A stretch of 64,000 nt of DNA from Nocardiopsis xinjiangensis YIM 90004 (lineage in GTDB: Bacteria; Actinomycetota; Actinomycetes; Streptosporangiales; Streptosporangiaceae): NCBI RefSeq assembly GCF_000341145.1, contig NZ_ANBE01000033.1, positions 76,885-140,884 on the forward strand, in the 5' to 3' direction. The notes beneath the pieces are model-generated. The model did not search any database. It was not told the DNA's origin and saw nothing but the letters and a program-made list of their open reading frames with translations. Both the position numbers and the translations under genes were made by a program. Numbering within the stretch: position 1 is the first letter of the stretch; each line of letters opens with the position of its first letter. Shown piece by piece: positions 38,364-46,567 of this stretch.

Positions 38364-38693
38364 ATCGGGTCCTTTGCCTGATGTGCGGTGTGTGTCGGTC
38401 CCGTCCCCTCGACGACACCGGGAGCGGCGACGGAGGCCGCGGGGTGCCGCGCGCCGAACGGGTCACGAGCCCGGACACGGGGTCGCGGGTCTCGGTCCGC
38501 CGGGACCGGACGGACCAGGGCCGTGCGCCGCGGTGCGGGCACAAGCCGGTGGGCCCATCCGAGGAGGGACCCACCAAGGGCGTGCTCCGCGGACGCATAC
38601 CCTGCTCGCGACGAGCAGCATCCACGGAACACGCCCCAGTCTATGCCGCCCGGGGAGTGGCCCGGGCCGGGTTCCGGCCGGAGCCGGCAGGGA
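38364..38693. other. nusG-rplK spacer
   Basis: About 330 bp without a gene. On the minus strand TAGACT (38638-38643) is a good -10-like hexamer without a clear -35. A hairpin (TGGTGGGTCC with GGGCCCACC) lies in the presumed leader. It probably contains the rplKA promoter and an L1 target, but neither is proven. Confidence 0.5.
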
Positions 38694-39506
38694 TCAGATC
38701 TTGGAGACCTGGTTGAACGACAACTCGACGGGGGTCTCGCGGCCGAAGATCGACACCAGGACCTTGAGCTTCTGGGTGTCGGCGTTGATCTCGCTGACCG
38801 TCGCGGGCAGGGTCGCGAACGGACCCTCCATGACGGTGACGGACTCGCCGACCTCGTAGGCCACGTCGGCACGGGCCTCGCCGCCACCGCCGGCAGCGGC
38901 CGCGGTACCGCCGGGCTGCTGGGCCTGCTCCGGCTCCTCCTCCGGTTCGGGGGCCAGGAGCTTGGCGACCTCGCCCAGGCTGAGCGGCGCGGGCTTGTTG
39001 GACAGACCCACGAAGCCGGTCACACCCGGGGTGTTGCGGATGGCCGACCAGGACTCGTCGGTGAGGTCCATGCGGACGAGTACGTAACCGGGCAGGACCT
39101 TCTCGGTGACCTGCTGGCGCTTGCCGCTCTTGACCTCGGTGACCTCGTGCTCGGGCACCTCGACCTGGAAGATGAACTCCTCCATGTTGAGGGACTGGGT
39201 GCGGCTCTCGACGTTGGTCTTGACCCGCTTCTCATAGCCCGCGTAGGTGTGCACGACGTACCAGTCGCCCGGGAGAAGGACGAGCTCGTTCTTGAATTCC
39301 TCGACGGGGTCGAGGCGCGGGAGCTCGGGCTCCTCGTCGGCCTCGGTCTCGCTGTCCTCGGCGGCACCGCTCAGTTCCGGGCTGTCGGCCTCGGTCGACT
39401 CGACCGCGTCCTCCGTCTGCTCGCCCGCCTGGCCGGTCGCTTCCGCCGACGACTCATCCGGCTCCTCTTCGGGGAGGTCGTCAGAGGTCAGTGGGGACTC
39501 GGACAC
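38694..39506 (-). CDS. nusG: Transcription termination/antitermination protein NusG
   Basis: NusG binds RNA polymerase through its NGN domain and Rho or S10 through its KOW domain. The 270-residue form has an acidic N-terminal extension of about 90 residues, then [40 protein letters not shown] and the KOW segment [15 protein letters not shown]. An Ala/Pro/Glu-rich insert lies between the domains. The extension and insert are usual in actinobacteria. It follows secE. Confidence 0.97.
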   Translation of the reverse strand: MSESPLTSDDLPEEEPDESSAEATGQAGEQTEDAVESTEADSPELSGAAEDSETEADEEPELPRLDPVEEFKNELVLLPGDWYVVHTYAGYEKRVKTNVESRTQSLNMEEFIFQVEVPEHEVTEVKSGKRQQVTEKVLPGYVLVRMDLTDESWSAIRNTPGVTGFVGLSNKPAPLSLGEVAKLLAPEPEEEPEQAQQPGGTAAAAGGGGEARADVAYEVGESVTVMEGPFATLPATVSEINADTQKLKVLVSIFGRETPVELSFNQVSKI

Positions 39507-39658
39507 GGCTGCTCTTTCTCTCGTCGGATCACTCTGCGGGGGCGACGCACGCAGAGCGCGCCTCGAACCCAGTCCTGACAGCTTAAGGTCTCCGCGAGCA
39601 GGAAGGGACCAGCACGCTCACGTGAGACGGGAAGGATCACCGGAGAGAGGGGGTCCGG

Positions 39659-39910
39659 TCAGGCCGAGGGGGTACCGAAAGTGCCGTAGAGCCAGGTGAT
39701 GGCCTCGCCGAAGGCGAAGTCCAGCAGGGAGACGTAGGCCAGCACGATCACTACGAAGACGAGGACGACGATGGTGTAGGTGACCAGTTCCCGGCGCGTG
39801 GGCCAGCGGACCTTGCGGAGCTCACCGACGACCTGCTTGGTGAAGGTCACCGGACCGGTACGACGCGGCCGCTCATTGTTGGGCTTGGCGTCGGCGTCAG
39901 TCTGAGTCAC
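39659..39910 (-). CDS. secE: Preprotein translocase subunit SecE
   Basis: SecE clamps SecY in the translocon. The GTG at 39910 gives 83 residues with a polar basic N-terminus, the conserved FTKQVVGELRKVRWPTRREL amphipathic helix (residues 25-44) and one membrane helix (TYTIVVLVFVVIVLAYVSLL). A longer frame to 40033 would run into tRNA-Trp and is rejected. Order tRNA-Trp-secE-nusG is conserved. Confidence 0.96.
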   Translation of the reverse strand: MTQTDADAKPNNERPRRTGPVTFTKQVVGELRKVRWPTRRELVTYTIVVLVFVVIVLAYVSLLDFAFGEAITWLYGTFGTPSA

Positions 39911-40006
39911 CTGAGGGTCCTTAGGGTCGCGGGCCGCTGAAAATCCCGGTGAGGTCCCGGTCGGCCGGGCGACGCCGGAGACGCCACCCGACCGCACGAG
40001 CACTTG

Positions 40007-40079
40007 CAGGGCAGGAGGGACTCGAACCCCCAACCGCCGGTTTTGGAGACCGGTGCTCTGCCGATTGAGCCACTGCCCT
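40007..40079 (-). tRNA. trpT: tRNA-Trp (anticodon CCA)
   Basis: A 73-nt cloverleaf: acceptor AGGGCAG pairs with CTGCCCT, anticodon stem CCGGT/ACCGG with loop CTCCAAA, T-arm GGGGG-TTCGAGT-CCCTC. No CCA is encoded. Upstream of secE as in Streptomyces and Mycobacterium. Confidence 0.97.
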
Positions 40080-40124
40080 TGGAAAGGAAACTGATCCCCA
40101 CCATAGCCGCTCCGGACGACGGTC

Positions 40125-40140
40125 GTACACCATTGTGTAC
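40125..40140. promoter_or_regulatory. Palindromic operator-like site (GTACAC-N4-GTGTAC)
   Basis: A perfect 6-bp inverted repeat with 4-bp spacer lies between the divergent tRNA-Trp/secE and aspC genes. On the minus strand it overlaps the -35 position expected for a TATGGT -10 (40100-40105). It could be a repressor site; the regulator is unknown. Confidence 0.4.
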
Positions 40141-40301
40141 CTCACACCGTCGGGACCGTCCGACGGGCAAAAGTGTATGCCCTCGGCCCCCCTGTGGCCA
40201 AACCGCCTGCGCTCACGGGCCCACGCTCGGGGCACTCCGACCCCGGTCACCGGCCCTTCCCGCCCGCCCGGCCCCTCCCGGCCCATGACAAACTGGAGGG
40301 C

Positions 40302-41510
40302 ATGACTGAACGACCGCGCATCTCCGCACGTATCAGCGCCATCTCCGAATCGGCGACCCTGGCCGTGGACGCCAAGGCCAAGGCCATGAAGGCCGAGGGC
40401 CGCCCCGTGATCGGCTTCGGTGCCGGGGAGCCGGATTTCCCGACCCCCGACTACATCGTCGAGGCCGCTGTCGAGGCTGCCCGTCAGCCGAAGAACCACC
40501 GTTACTCCCCGGCCGGCGGTCAGCCCGAGCTGAAGAAGGCCATCGCCGAGAAGACCCGCCGCGACTCCGGGTACGAGGTCGAGCCCACACAGATCCTCGT
40601 CACCAACGGCGGCAAGCAGGCCATCTACGAGGCCTTCGCCGCGATCCTGGACCCGGGCGACGAGGTCGTCGTCGTTGCGCCGTACTGGACCACCTACCCC
40701 GAGTCGATCAAGCTCGCCGGGGGCACCCCCGTCTTCGTCACCACGGACGAGAGCACCGGGTACCTGGCCTCCGTCGACCAGCTCGAAGCGGCCCGCACCG
40801 ACAGGACCAAGGTTCTGGTCTTCGTCTCCCCCAACAACCCCACCGGCGCGGTCTACCCGCGCGACCAGGTCCGCGCCATCGGCGAATGGGCCGACCGGCA
40901 CGGCCTGTGGGTCCTCACCGACGAGATCTACGAACACCTGGTCTACGGAGGCACCGAGTTCAGCTCGCTGCCCGTCGAGGTCCCGCAGATCGCCGACCGC
41001 ACCCTCGTGGTCAACGGCGTCGCGAAGACCTACGCGATGACCGGCTGGCGCGTGGGCTGGATCATCGGCCCCGAGGACGTCATCAAGGCCGCGAGCAACC
41101 TGCAGTCGCACGCCACGTCCAACGTCGCCAACGTGTCGCAGGCGGCCGCGATCGCCGCCGTGGGCGGGGACCTCGCCGCCGTCGAGAAGATGCGGGAGTC
41201 CTTCGACCGCCGCCGCCGCACGATCGTGCGCATGCTCAACGAGATCGACGGCGTGGTCTGCCCCGAGCCGCAGGGCGCGTTCTACGCCTACCCGTCGGTC
41301 AAGGGCGTGCTGGGCAAGACGGTCCGCGGCCGCACCCCGCAGACCTCGACCGAGCTGGCCGAACTCATCCTGGAGGAGGCCGAGGTGGCGGTCGTCCCGG
41401 GCGAGGCCTTCGGCACCCCCGGCTACCTGCGCCTCTCCTACGCCTTGAGTGACGAGGACCTCACCGAAGGCGTGAGCCGGATCCAGAAGCTGCTGGCCGA
41501 GGCACAGTAA
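40302..41510 (+). CDS. aspC: Class I aspartate aminotransferase
   Basis: PLP enzyme exchanging amino groups between aspartate and 2-oxoglutarate (possibly prephenate or other acids, as in the Igamma subfamily). 402 residues from the ATG after a GGAGG site. Motifs: [25 protein letters not shown] and the PLP lysine in [14 protein letters not shown] (about residue 242). The upstream frame to 40173 is not needed. It is monocistronic, ending in an intrinsic terminator. Confidence 0.95.
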   Translation: MTERPRISARISAISESATLAVDAKAKAMKAEGRPVIGFGAGEPDFPTPDYIVEAAVEAARQPKNHRYSPAGGQPELKKAIAEKTRRDSGYEVEPTQILVTNGGKQAIYEAFAAILDPGDEVVVVAPYWTTYPESIKLAGGTPVFVTTDESTGYLASVDQLEAARTDRTKVLVFVSPNNPTGAVYPRDQVRAIGEWADRHGLWVLTDEIYEHLVYGGTEFSSLPVEVPQIADRTLVVNGVAKTYAMTGWRVGWIIGPEDVIKAASNLQSHATSNVANVSQAAAIAAVGGDLAAVEKMRESFDRRRRTIVRMLNEIDGVVCPEPQGAFYAYPSVKGVLGKTVRGRTPQTSTELAELILEEAEVAVVPGEAFGTPGYLRLSYALSDEDLTEGVSRIQKLLAEAQ

Positions 41511-41541
41511 CCCCGGTCACAGGCATCGGCCCAGCAGCACC

Positions 41542-41584
41542 GAGGAACGCGTCCCGGATCCTCCCGGGGCGCGTTCCTCTTTTT
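41542..41584 (+). terminator. Intrinsic terminator of aspC
   Basis: A 16-bp stem (GAGGAACGCG with CGCGTTCCTC, extended by CCCGG/CCGGG, one G-T pair) is followed by TTTTT, 32 nt after the aspC stop. Confidence 0.9.
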
Positions 41585-41623
41585 CGGTCCCTTCGGGCGC
41601 TCCACATACGGCAGGCTTGGTGC

Positions 41624-42661
41624 ATGGAGACACCGACCACCGCCCGCCGATTGGAGCGGTTGCCCAAAGCCCATCTGCACCTGCACTTCACCGGCTCGAT
41701 GCGCCACGACACGTTGGTCGAACTCGCCGACAAGAACGGCGTGCATCTACCGCACTCGTTGGCCGAGGAATGGCCGCCCAAGCTGCGCGCCACCGACGAG
41801 CGGGGCTGGTTCCGGTTCCAACGCCTGTACGACATCGCCCGTTCGGTGCTGCGTACCCCCGATGACCTGTACCGCCTCCTGCGCGAGGCCGCCGAGGACG
41901 AGCGTGCCGCGGGGTCGGGGTGGTTGGAGATCCAGGTCGACCCGGGGGGCTACTCCTCCCTGTTCGACGGTCTGACCTCCACCCTGGAGCTGATGTTGGA
42001 CGCGGCCGCGGCGGCCCAGAGCGAAACAGGCGTGCACATCGGCCTCATGGTCGCCGCCAACCGCACCAAGCACCCCCTTGACGCCAAGGTCCTGGCCCGC
42101 CTGGCCCGCCAGTACGCGGACCGGGGCGTGGTCTCCTTCGGCCTCAACAACGACGAGCGCCGGGGGCGGGCCCGCGAGTTCGAGGGCGCCTTCCGTATCG
42201 CCAAGCGCGCCGGGCTCCTCTCCGCTCCGCACGGCGGGGAGCTCGGCGGACCGCGCAGTGTGCGCGAGTGCCTGGACGAGCTGGACGCCGACCGTGTGGG
42301 ACACGGGGTGCGCGCAGTGGAGGACCCCTACCTGCTGGAACGCATCGCCACCCAGGGCATCACCCTCGAGGTGTGCCCGACCTCCAACGTGGGCCTCGGC
42401 GTGATCGACGACATCGACCGCCTGCCGTTGCGGCGCCTCTACGACGCGGGAGCACCGATCGCGCTGGGCACCGACGATCCCCTGCTGTTCGGCCCGCGCC
42501 TGGCGGAGCAGTACGAGATCGCCCGTTCGGTCTTCGGGTTCGGTGACACGGAGCTGGCCGAGCTCGCGCGGATGTCGATCCGCGGATCGGGGGCGCCGGA
42601 TCCGCTGAAGAAGGAGCTGCTGGCGGGGGTGGACACCTGGCTCGCCTCCGAGCCGGGGTGA
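41624..42661 (+). CDS. Adenosine deaminase family protein
   Basis: 345-residue amidohydrolase of the adenosine/AMP deaminase family. Zinc ligands His19 and His21 in LPKAHLHLHF, the HGGE motif near residue 207, GHGVRAV, CPTSNVGLG and GTDDPLLF (about 281) are all present. Two departures from the usual consensus (KAHLHLHF for KAELHxHL, and GTDDP for S-x-DDP) are seen in an actinobacterial subgroup, so the substrate may be adenosine or another adenine nucleoside. It follows aspC by about 110 bp beyond a terminator. Confidence 0.9.
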   Translation: METPTTARRLERLPKAHLHLHFTGSMRHDTLVELADKNGVHLPHSLAEEWPPKLRATDERGWFRFQRLYDIARSVLRTPDDLYRLLREAAEDERAAGSGWLEIQVDPGGYSSLFDGLTSTLELMLDAAAAAQSETGVHIGLMVAANRTKHPLDAKVLARLARQYADRGVVSFGLNNDERRGRAREFEGAFRIAKRAGLLSAPHGGELGGPRSVRECLDELDADRVGHGVRAVEDPYLLERIATQGITLEVCPTSNVGLGVIDDIDRLPLRRLYDAGAPIALGTDDPLLFGPRLAEQYEIARSVFGFGDTELAELARMSIRGSGAPDPLKKELLAGVDTWLASEPG

Positions 42662-42709
42662 GGGCCGTCCTGGCCGCGGGGCCGGGACCCGTTCCGGCCT
42701 TGCAAGCGG

Positions 42710-43303
42710 TCAGCGGAGGAACATCAGGGCGCCCTGGGCGAGCATGGCGGCGCCGGCGGCGAAGAAGAGGACGGCGGCGCCGATACGGATCGCCTTCTCG
42801 GGGAGCTTCTTGCCGAGAAGGGCGCCCAGGGCGATGGCCACGGCGTCGGCGGCGACCATGCCGACGGTGGAGCCGATCCACACCGGGAACCAGTGGTGCT
42901 GGGTCCCGACGGTGATGGTGGCCAACATGGTCTTGTCACCGAGCTCGGCGACGAAGAAGACCAGGGCGACGGTCATGAACCCGGAGCGGATGCGGCGTGA
43001 GGCGGCGCGTTCCTCGTCCTTGTCGTTCATCTCGTCGCCGCGCAGGGTCCAGGTCCCGAAGAACAGGAATGCCAGGCCCGCGGCGAGGGTGAGCCAGTCG
43101 GTGGGGATCGCCGCGCCGATGACCTCGGCGACGAAGACGCTCGCCAGGTGCACCACGGCGGTCGCGGCGGTGATGCCGAGAATGACGGTGAGCGCCCGGT
43201 AACGCGTCGCGAGGGACATCGCGACCAATTGTGTCTTGTCGCCCATTTCCGCGAAGAAAATAGCGATCGTACTCACGACGAGTCCGGTCAGGAACCCTGT
43301 CAT
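42710..43303 (-). CDS. GDT1/TMEM165 (UPF0016) family cation transporter
   Basis: 197-residue membrane protein with six predicted helices in two repeats. Each repeat has the family E-x-G-D-K-T motif (Glu19-Thr24 and Glu120-Thr125) that binds Mn2+ or Ca2+. A charged loop separates the halves (LRGDEMNDKDEERAASRR). The ATG at 43303 follows GAGGGGA; a frame to 43459 overlaps the riboswitch and is rejected. A Mn2+ riboswitch directly upstream argues for manganese export or homeostasis. Confidence 0.93.
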   Translation of the reverse strand: MTGFLTGLVVSTIAIFFAEMGDKTQLVAMSLATRYRALTVILGITAATAVVHLASVFVAEVIGAAIPTDWLTLAAGLAFLFFGTWTLRGDEMNDKDEERAASRRIRSGFMTVALVFFVAELGDKTMLATITVGTQHHWFPVWIGSTVGMVAADAVAIALGALLGKKLPEKAIRIGAAVLFFAAGAAMLAQGALMFLR

Positions 43304-43376
43304 TTCCCCTCGATCAGTCCGGAACGGGGCGAGAGGCGGACACGCCTCTTCGACCCGGTCGCCGTTCATGCGCCGG

Positions 43377-43480
43377 GCCGAAGGTCTCGCCCGCCCTCGT
43401 TCATCCGATTGAGGGCTCATGCGGCCGGGCCCTCGGGCCGGTCTGTCGACCGCATGCATCGGGGACTACTCCCCTTCGGC
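43377..43480 (-). ncRNA. yybP-ykoY manganese riboswitch
   Basis: Minus strand: P1 GCCGAAGG (43473-43480) pairs perfectly with CCTTCGGC (43377-43384). The conserved L1 GGGGAGTAG and L3 GCGAGACC metal-binding loops and the internal GTCGACAGACC and GGCCCGAGGGCCC segments are present in order. The aptamer ends 73 nt before the transporter start. The family senses Mn2+ and usually turns on export genes. Confidence 0.92.
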
Positions 43481-43557
43481 GAACACGACTTTACGACAAA
43501 GGCGACGAGAAAGGCAATTCATGGCCCTGTCAAATTCACTCGGAAAGAAGCTCGAAT

Positions 43558-43598
43558 AAAAAAGTTCGCCGCACCCAACTCAAGAATTGGGTACGGCG
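43558..43598 (-). terminator. Intrinsic terminator of murB
   Basis: A 12-bp stem with one mismatch (arms 43567-43578 and 43587-43598) is followed on the minus strand by AAC and TTTTTT. It starts 25 nt after the murB stop and insulates the riboswitch-controlled transporter. Confidence 0.9.
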
Positions 43599-43623
43599 TG
43601 AAAAAGGTGTGGGCGAAAGCGCG

Positions 43624-44712
43624 TTACAGGTCCACGCCCACCATGACGGGTTCGTTGACCAGGCGGATCCCGAAGGCCGCCTCGACACCGGCGCGCACCT
43701 CACGTGCCAGATCGAGCAGGTCCTCCGTCGAGGCCCCTCCCGGGTTGGTCAGCGCCAGTGTGTGCTTTCCGGAGATGCGGGCCGGACCCTGGCCGTGCCC
43801 CTTGTCGAACCCGGCCTTGTCGATCAACCAGGCAGCGGAGAGTTTGACTCCGCCGCGGCCGTCGGGGTGGCCGGGGACCGGGAAGTCGGGGCCCAAGCGT
43901 TCGGCGGCGCGCTCGCGCACCGCGGCGAAGGTCTCCTCGGACACGATGGGGTTGGTGAAGAACGACCCTGCGCTGCGGGTGTCGGGGTCGCCTTCCTCCA
44001 CCACCATGCCCTTGCCCCGGCGCAGGCCCAGGACGGTCTCGCGGGCGCGCTCCAGCGGCACCCGCTCCCCCGCCTCGACGCCCATCGTTCGGGCGACCTC
44101 GGCATAGGCGACGGGACGACTGAGGTCGGAACGGCGCAGCTCGAAGACGACCTCGCACACCAAGTAACGGGGCCGGCCCTTGAAGACGCTGTCGCGGTAG
44201 GTGAAACCGCATTCGTCGTTGGTCATGGTGCGCAGCTCGCCGGTGTCCCGGTCGTGGACCAGCACCTCCCGCACGGTCTGGCTGACGTCCTGGCCGTAGG
44301 CGCCCACGTTCTGGATCGGGGTCGAGCCGACGCGTCCGGGGATCCCGCTGAGGAACTCCAACCCGCTGAGGCCCTCGCCGACGACACGCTCGACCAGCGG
44401 GTCCCACTCCACGCCGGCCTGGGCGCGCAGAAGCACCACGGTCTCGCCGGTGTCCGGGTCGGTTCCTGCCTCCTCGAAGGAGACCCCCTGGGTGTCGACG
44501 TGCACCACCGTTCCGGAGAAACCGGAGTCGGCCACGACGAGGTTGCTGCCCCCGCCCAGGACCAGGACGGGTTCACCGGCCGTGTCGGCCCCGCGCACGG
44601 CGGCGACGAGCTCCTCGGTCGTGGTGGCCCGCACGAAGGTCTTGGCGGGCCCGCCCAGGCCGAGCGTGGTGTAGTCGGCCAGCACGGGCGGATCGTCGGA
44701 GAACGTGGACAC
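43624..44712 (-). CDS. murB: UDP-N-acetylenolpyruvoylglucosamine reductase
   Basis: MurB reduces UDP-GlcNAc-enolpyruvate to UDP-MurNAc with FAD and NADPH for peptidoglycan synthesis. Motifs: YTTLGLGGPA, the FAD segment VLGGGSNLVVADSGFSG, RSAGSFFTNP with the catalytic Ser, and SGKHTLALTNPGGAS. From the GTG at 44712 (SD AGAGG, 8-nt spacing) it has 362 residues; the GTG at 44721 is an alternative but overlaps that site. It lies downstream of the HadB-like gene, as in Streptomyces. Confidence 0.96.
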   Translation of the reverse strand: MSTFSDDPPVLADYTTLGLGGPAKTFVRATTTEELVAAVRGADTAGEPVLVLGGGSNLVVADSGFSGTVVHVDTQGVSFEEAGTDPDTGETVVLLRAQAGVEWDPLVERVVGEGLSGLEFLSGIPGRVGSTPIQNVGAYGQDVSQTVREVLVHDRDTGELRTMTNDECGFTYRDSVFKGRPRYLVCEVVFELRRSDLSRPVAYAEVARTMGVEAGERVPLERARETVLGLRRGKGMVVEEGDPDTRSAGSFFTNPIVSEETFAAVRERAAERLGPDFPVPGHPDGRGGVKLSAAWLIDKAGFDKGHGQGPARISGKHTLALTNPGGASTEDLLDLAREVRAGVEAAFGIRLVNEPVMVGVDL

Positions 44713-44735
44713 CTCAACCACCTCTGTCGAAACTG

Positions 44736-45164
44736 TCAGGACGCGAGCCGGACCAGGGCCTTGGACTGCACCAGCACCTTGGCGCCGCCGGAGCGGGCGG
44801 TGAGCAGCACGTTGACGGTCCCGTCGTCGTTCTTGGACTTGACCTTGCCCCCCACGGTGATCTCGGTGCCCTCCTCGTTGTCGGGAACCGTCACCGGGGC
44901 GGAGAAACGCACGGAGTAGTCGAGGACACAGCCCGGGTCCCCGGTCCAGTCGGTGAGCACACGCGCGGCCTCGGCCATGGTGAACATGCCGTGCGCGATC
45001 ACGTCGGGCAACCCGACGGACTTGGCGAAGCGTTCGTTCCAGTGGATGGGGTTGAAGTCACCCGAGGCGCCCGCGTAGCGGACGAGGTCCAAGCGGCGGA
45101 CCGGGAAGGTCTGTTCGGGGATCTCGGCGCCGACCTCGACGTCGGCGTGGCGCAACCTGCTCAC
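44736..45164 (-). CDS. MaoC-like dehydratase, HadB-like subunit
   Basis: 142-residue hot-dog-fold protein with the hydratase-2 motif YAGASGDFNPIHWNERFA...IAHGM (catalytic Asp and His). It corresponds to HadB of mycobacterial FAS-II and to a conserved Streptomyces MaoC protein. The GTG at 45164 follows GAGGAA; a longer frame to 45212 overlaps the HadA-like gene. Together with that gene it would form a heterodimeric (3R)-hydroxyacyl dehydratase. Substrate in this organism is unknown. Confidence 0.85.
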   Translation of the reverse strand: MSRLRHADVEVGAEIPEQTFPVRRLDLVRYAGASGDFNPIHWNERFAKSVGLPDVIAHGMFTMAEAARVLTDWTGDPGCVLDYSVRFSAPVTVPDNEEGTEITVGGKVKSKNDDGTVNVLLTARSGGAKVLVQSKALVRLAS

Positions 45165-45208
45165 GCTGGTGTTCCTCACGTATCGCTGGGGACGGTGGTG
45201 CGGCCTGC

Positions 45209-45652
45209 TCATGCTCCGCGCACGACGAGCATCATCGTGGCGGTCACCACGTGCTCGCCGCCCGAGTCCGAGGCCTCGGTCTCCAGGGTCAGCAGGTCGT
45301 TGCTGCCCAAGGTCTTGATGCCGGTGATACGAGTGACGCTGGAGAGCACGTCCCCGGCGAGGAGGGGGCGCGAGTACTGGAAACGCTGGTCGCCATGGAC
45401 CACACGGGAGAAGTCCACGCCCAGATCGGGATCGGCCACGGCCTGCGCCGAGCCGGCCATGCCGAGGATCACCGGGAAGGTCGGCGGTGCGACCACGTCG
45501 GCGTACCCCAGGGTGCGCGCCGATTCGCGGTCGACGTAGGCGGGGTTGGGGTCGTTGATCGCCTCGGCGAACTCACGGATCTTGCCCCGGGTGACCTCGT
45601 AGACCTCGGGGGCGGGGTACTCCCGGCCGAGGTGGTCAGGGTTGATCGCCAC
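45209..45652 (-). CDS. FAS1-like dehydratase domain protein, HadA-like subunit (UPF0336)
   Basis: 147-residue protein of the UPF0336/FAS1_DH group, the non-catalytic or substrate-binding partner of HadB-like dehydratases. Motifs EVTRGKIREFAEAINDPNPAY, APPTFPVILG and VVHGDQRFQYSRPL match. The catalytic D-x4-H is replaced (DPNPAYVD), as expected for HadA. The GTG at 45652 has a GGGAG ribosome site. Located just downstream of rpmG, as in M. tuberculosis and Streptomyces. Confidence 0.85.
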   Translation of the reverse strand: MAINPDHLGREYPAPEVYEVTRGKIREFAEAINDPNPAYVDRESARTLGYADVVAPPTFPVILGMAGSAQAVADPDLGVDFSRVVHGDQRFQYSRPLLAGDVLSSVTRITGIKTLGSNDLLTLETEASDSGGEHVVTATMMLVVRGA

Positions 45653-45699
45653 GGTCTCCCTCTTCTGGTTGGGGCCGATGAGTGCCCGACACACGAAAC

Positions 45700-45728
45700 A
45701 GCCCGGTGAGCTGTTCGCTCACCGGGCT
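45700..45728 (-). terminator. Hairpin between rpmG and the HadA-like gene
   Basis: A perfect 12-bp stem (AGCCCGGTGAGC with GCTCACCGGGCT, 5-nt loop) is followed on the minus strand by GTTTCGTG. It probably terminates the tRNA-rpmG transcript. Confidence 0.75.
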
Positions 45729-45798
45729 GAAAGTCCAGGCGAAGTCCGTTGCTCCCGGACGCCGCCTCCGTCCGCGCTCTGCGCGGCACGCGCACGAC

Positions 45799-45963
45799 CT
45801 AGCGGGTCTCGCGGTGCTCGTTGTGCGTACGGCAGGTCGAGCAGAACTTCTTCATCGAGAGCCGGTCGGGGGTGTTCCGACGGTTCTTGCGCGTGATGTA
45901 GTTACGGTTCTTGCACTCCTGGCAGGCCAGGGTGATCTTCGGCCTCACATCTGTGGCAGCCAC
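45799..45963 (-). CDS. rpmG: 50S ribosomal protein L33 (zinc type)
   Basis: A 54-residue L33 from the GTG at 45963: [17 protein letters not shown]. Cys14, Cys17, Cys41 and Cys44 form the zinc-ribbon of the C+ form; [16 protein letters not shown] and HRETR match the family. Downstream of tRNA-Thr and tRNA-Met, the same cluster as in Streptomyces and Mycobacterium. Confidence 0.95.
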   Translation of the reverse strand: MAATDVRPKITLACQECKNRNYITRKNRRNTPDRLSMKKFCSTCRTHNEHRETR

Positions 45964-46032
45964 TTCGGAGTGCCTTTCTCGCTGGAAACATTACCTAACA
46001 CGCAGTAGAACACTGCTGGGCACCCGCGAAGA

Positions 46033-46059
46033 CCCCTGGCGTACTTCTGTCCCCAGGGG
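46033..46059 (-). promoter_or_regulatory. Hairpin between tRNA-Met and rpmG
   Basis: Arms CCCCTGG and CCAGGGG pair across a 13-nt loop, 9 nt after the tRNA. Probably a processing or attenuation structure. Confidence 0.5.
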
Positions 46060-46068
46060 CCGGCGAGT

Positions 46069-46144
46069 TGGTAGCGGGGGCCGGACTTGAACCGACGACA
46101 CAGCGATTATGAGCCGCTTGCTCTACCGACTGAGCTACCCCGCC
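46069..46144 (-). tRNA. tRNA-Met (anticodon CAT)
   Basis: A 76-nt cloverleaf with encoded CCA. Acceptor GGCGGGG pairs CCCCGCT (G-T at the first pair); anticodon loop CTCATAA. Read as elongator Met by position and arm sequence; a CAT tRNA could also be tRNA-Ile2, so identity is slightly uncertain. Confidence 0.9.
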
Positions 46145-46244
46145 CCGATCTGACGGGGACCGGATCCCGAATTCGGATCCTCCCCGGACCGGCCGACGGC
46201 TCGCGCCGACCACCCACCTGAGTGGATCGGACCGCATCAAGTGG

Positions 46245-46320
46245 TGGAGCCCCTTTACGGATTCGAACCGTAGACCTTCTCCTTACCATGGAGACGCTCT
46301 GCCGACTGAGCTAAAGGGGC
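46245..46320 (-). tRNA. tRNA-Thr (anticodon GGT)
   Basis: A 76-nt cloverleaf with encoded CCA: acceptor GCCCCTT/AAGGGGC, anticodon stem TCTCC/GGAGA, loop ATGGTAA. Confidence 0.97.
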
Positions 46321-46380
46321 GCGCTGTGCTGGGCTTCCTCTCGTCCGCCCCGAGGGCGTTGCCCCCGTGCGCTGATAAGA

Positions 46381-46411
46381 ACTATACAGGTCTCAGGGGG
46401 TGCTCTGCCAA
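46381..46411 (-). promoter_or_regulatory. Promoter of tRNA-Thr-tRNA-Met-rpmG
   Basis: Minus strand TTGGCA (46406-46411) and a near-consensus TATAGT (46381-46386) are separated by 19 bp, about 60 nt before tRNA-Thr. The rest of the 46321-46567 spacer shows no gene. Confidence 0.65.
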
Positions 46412-46567
46412 ATCGGCGGCCGGACCCCCTCCCCCAGACATGCTCCGGGACTACCCCCGGAACGGCATAACCGCTGCTCATCGGCGGTTCTCGACCGTTT
46501 CCGGGTCTTCGCGCGGAGGCGGGAAAAAGCCGGGAATGTGACCCGGACCGCCCGATCCCGCAGGCCC

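Noticed and set aside
39911-40033. Longer SecE start running upstream
   Set aside because: It would translate into tRNA-Trp; the GTG at 39910 matches the family start.
43304-43459. Upstream extension of the GDT1-family protein
   Set aside because: It overlaps the manganese riboswitch and lacks homology; the ATG at 43303 has its own ribosome site.
46245-46320. tRNA-Thr as an integration site for a defence island
   Set aside because: The operon lies on the 5' side of the tRNA; no integrase or 3'-end direct repeat was seen.
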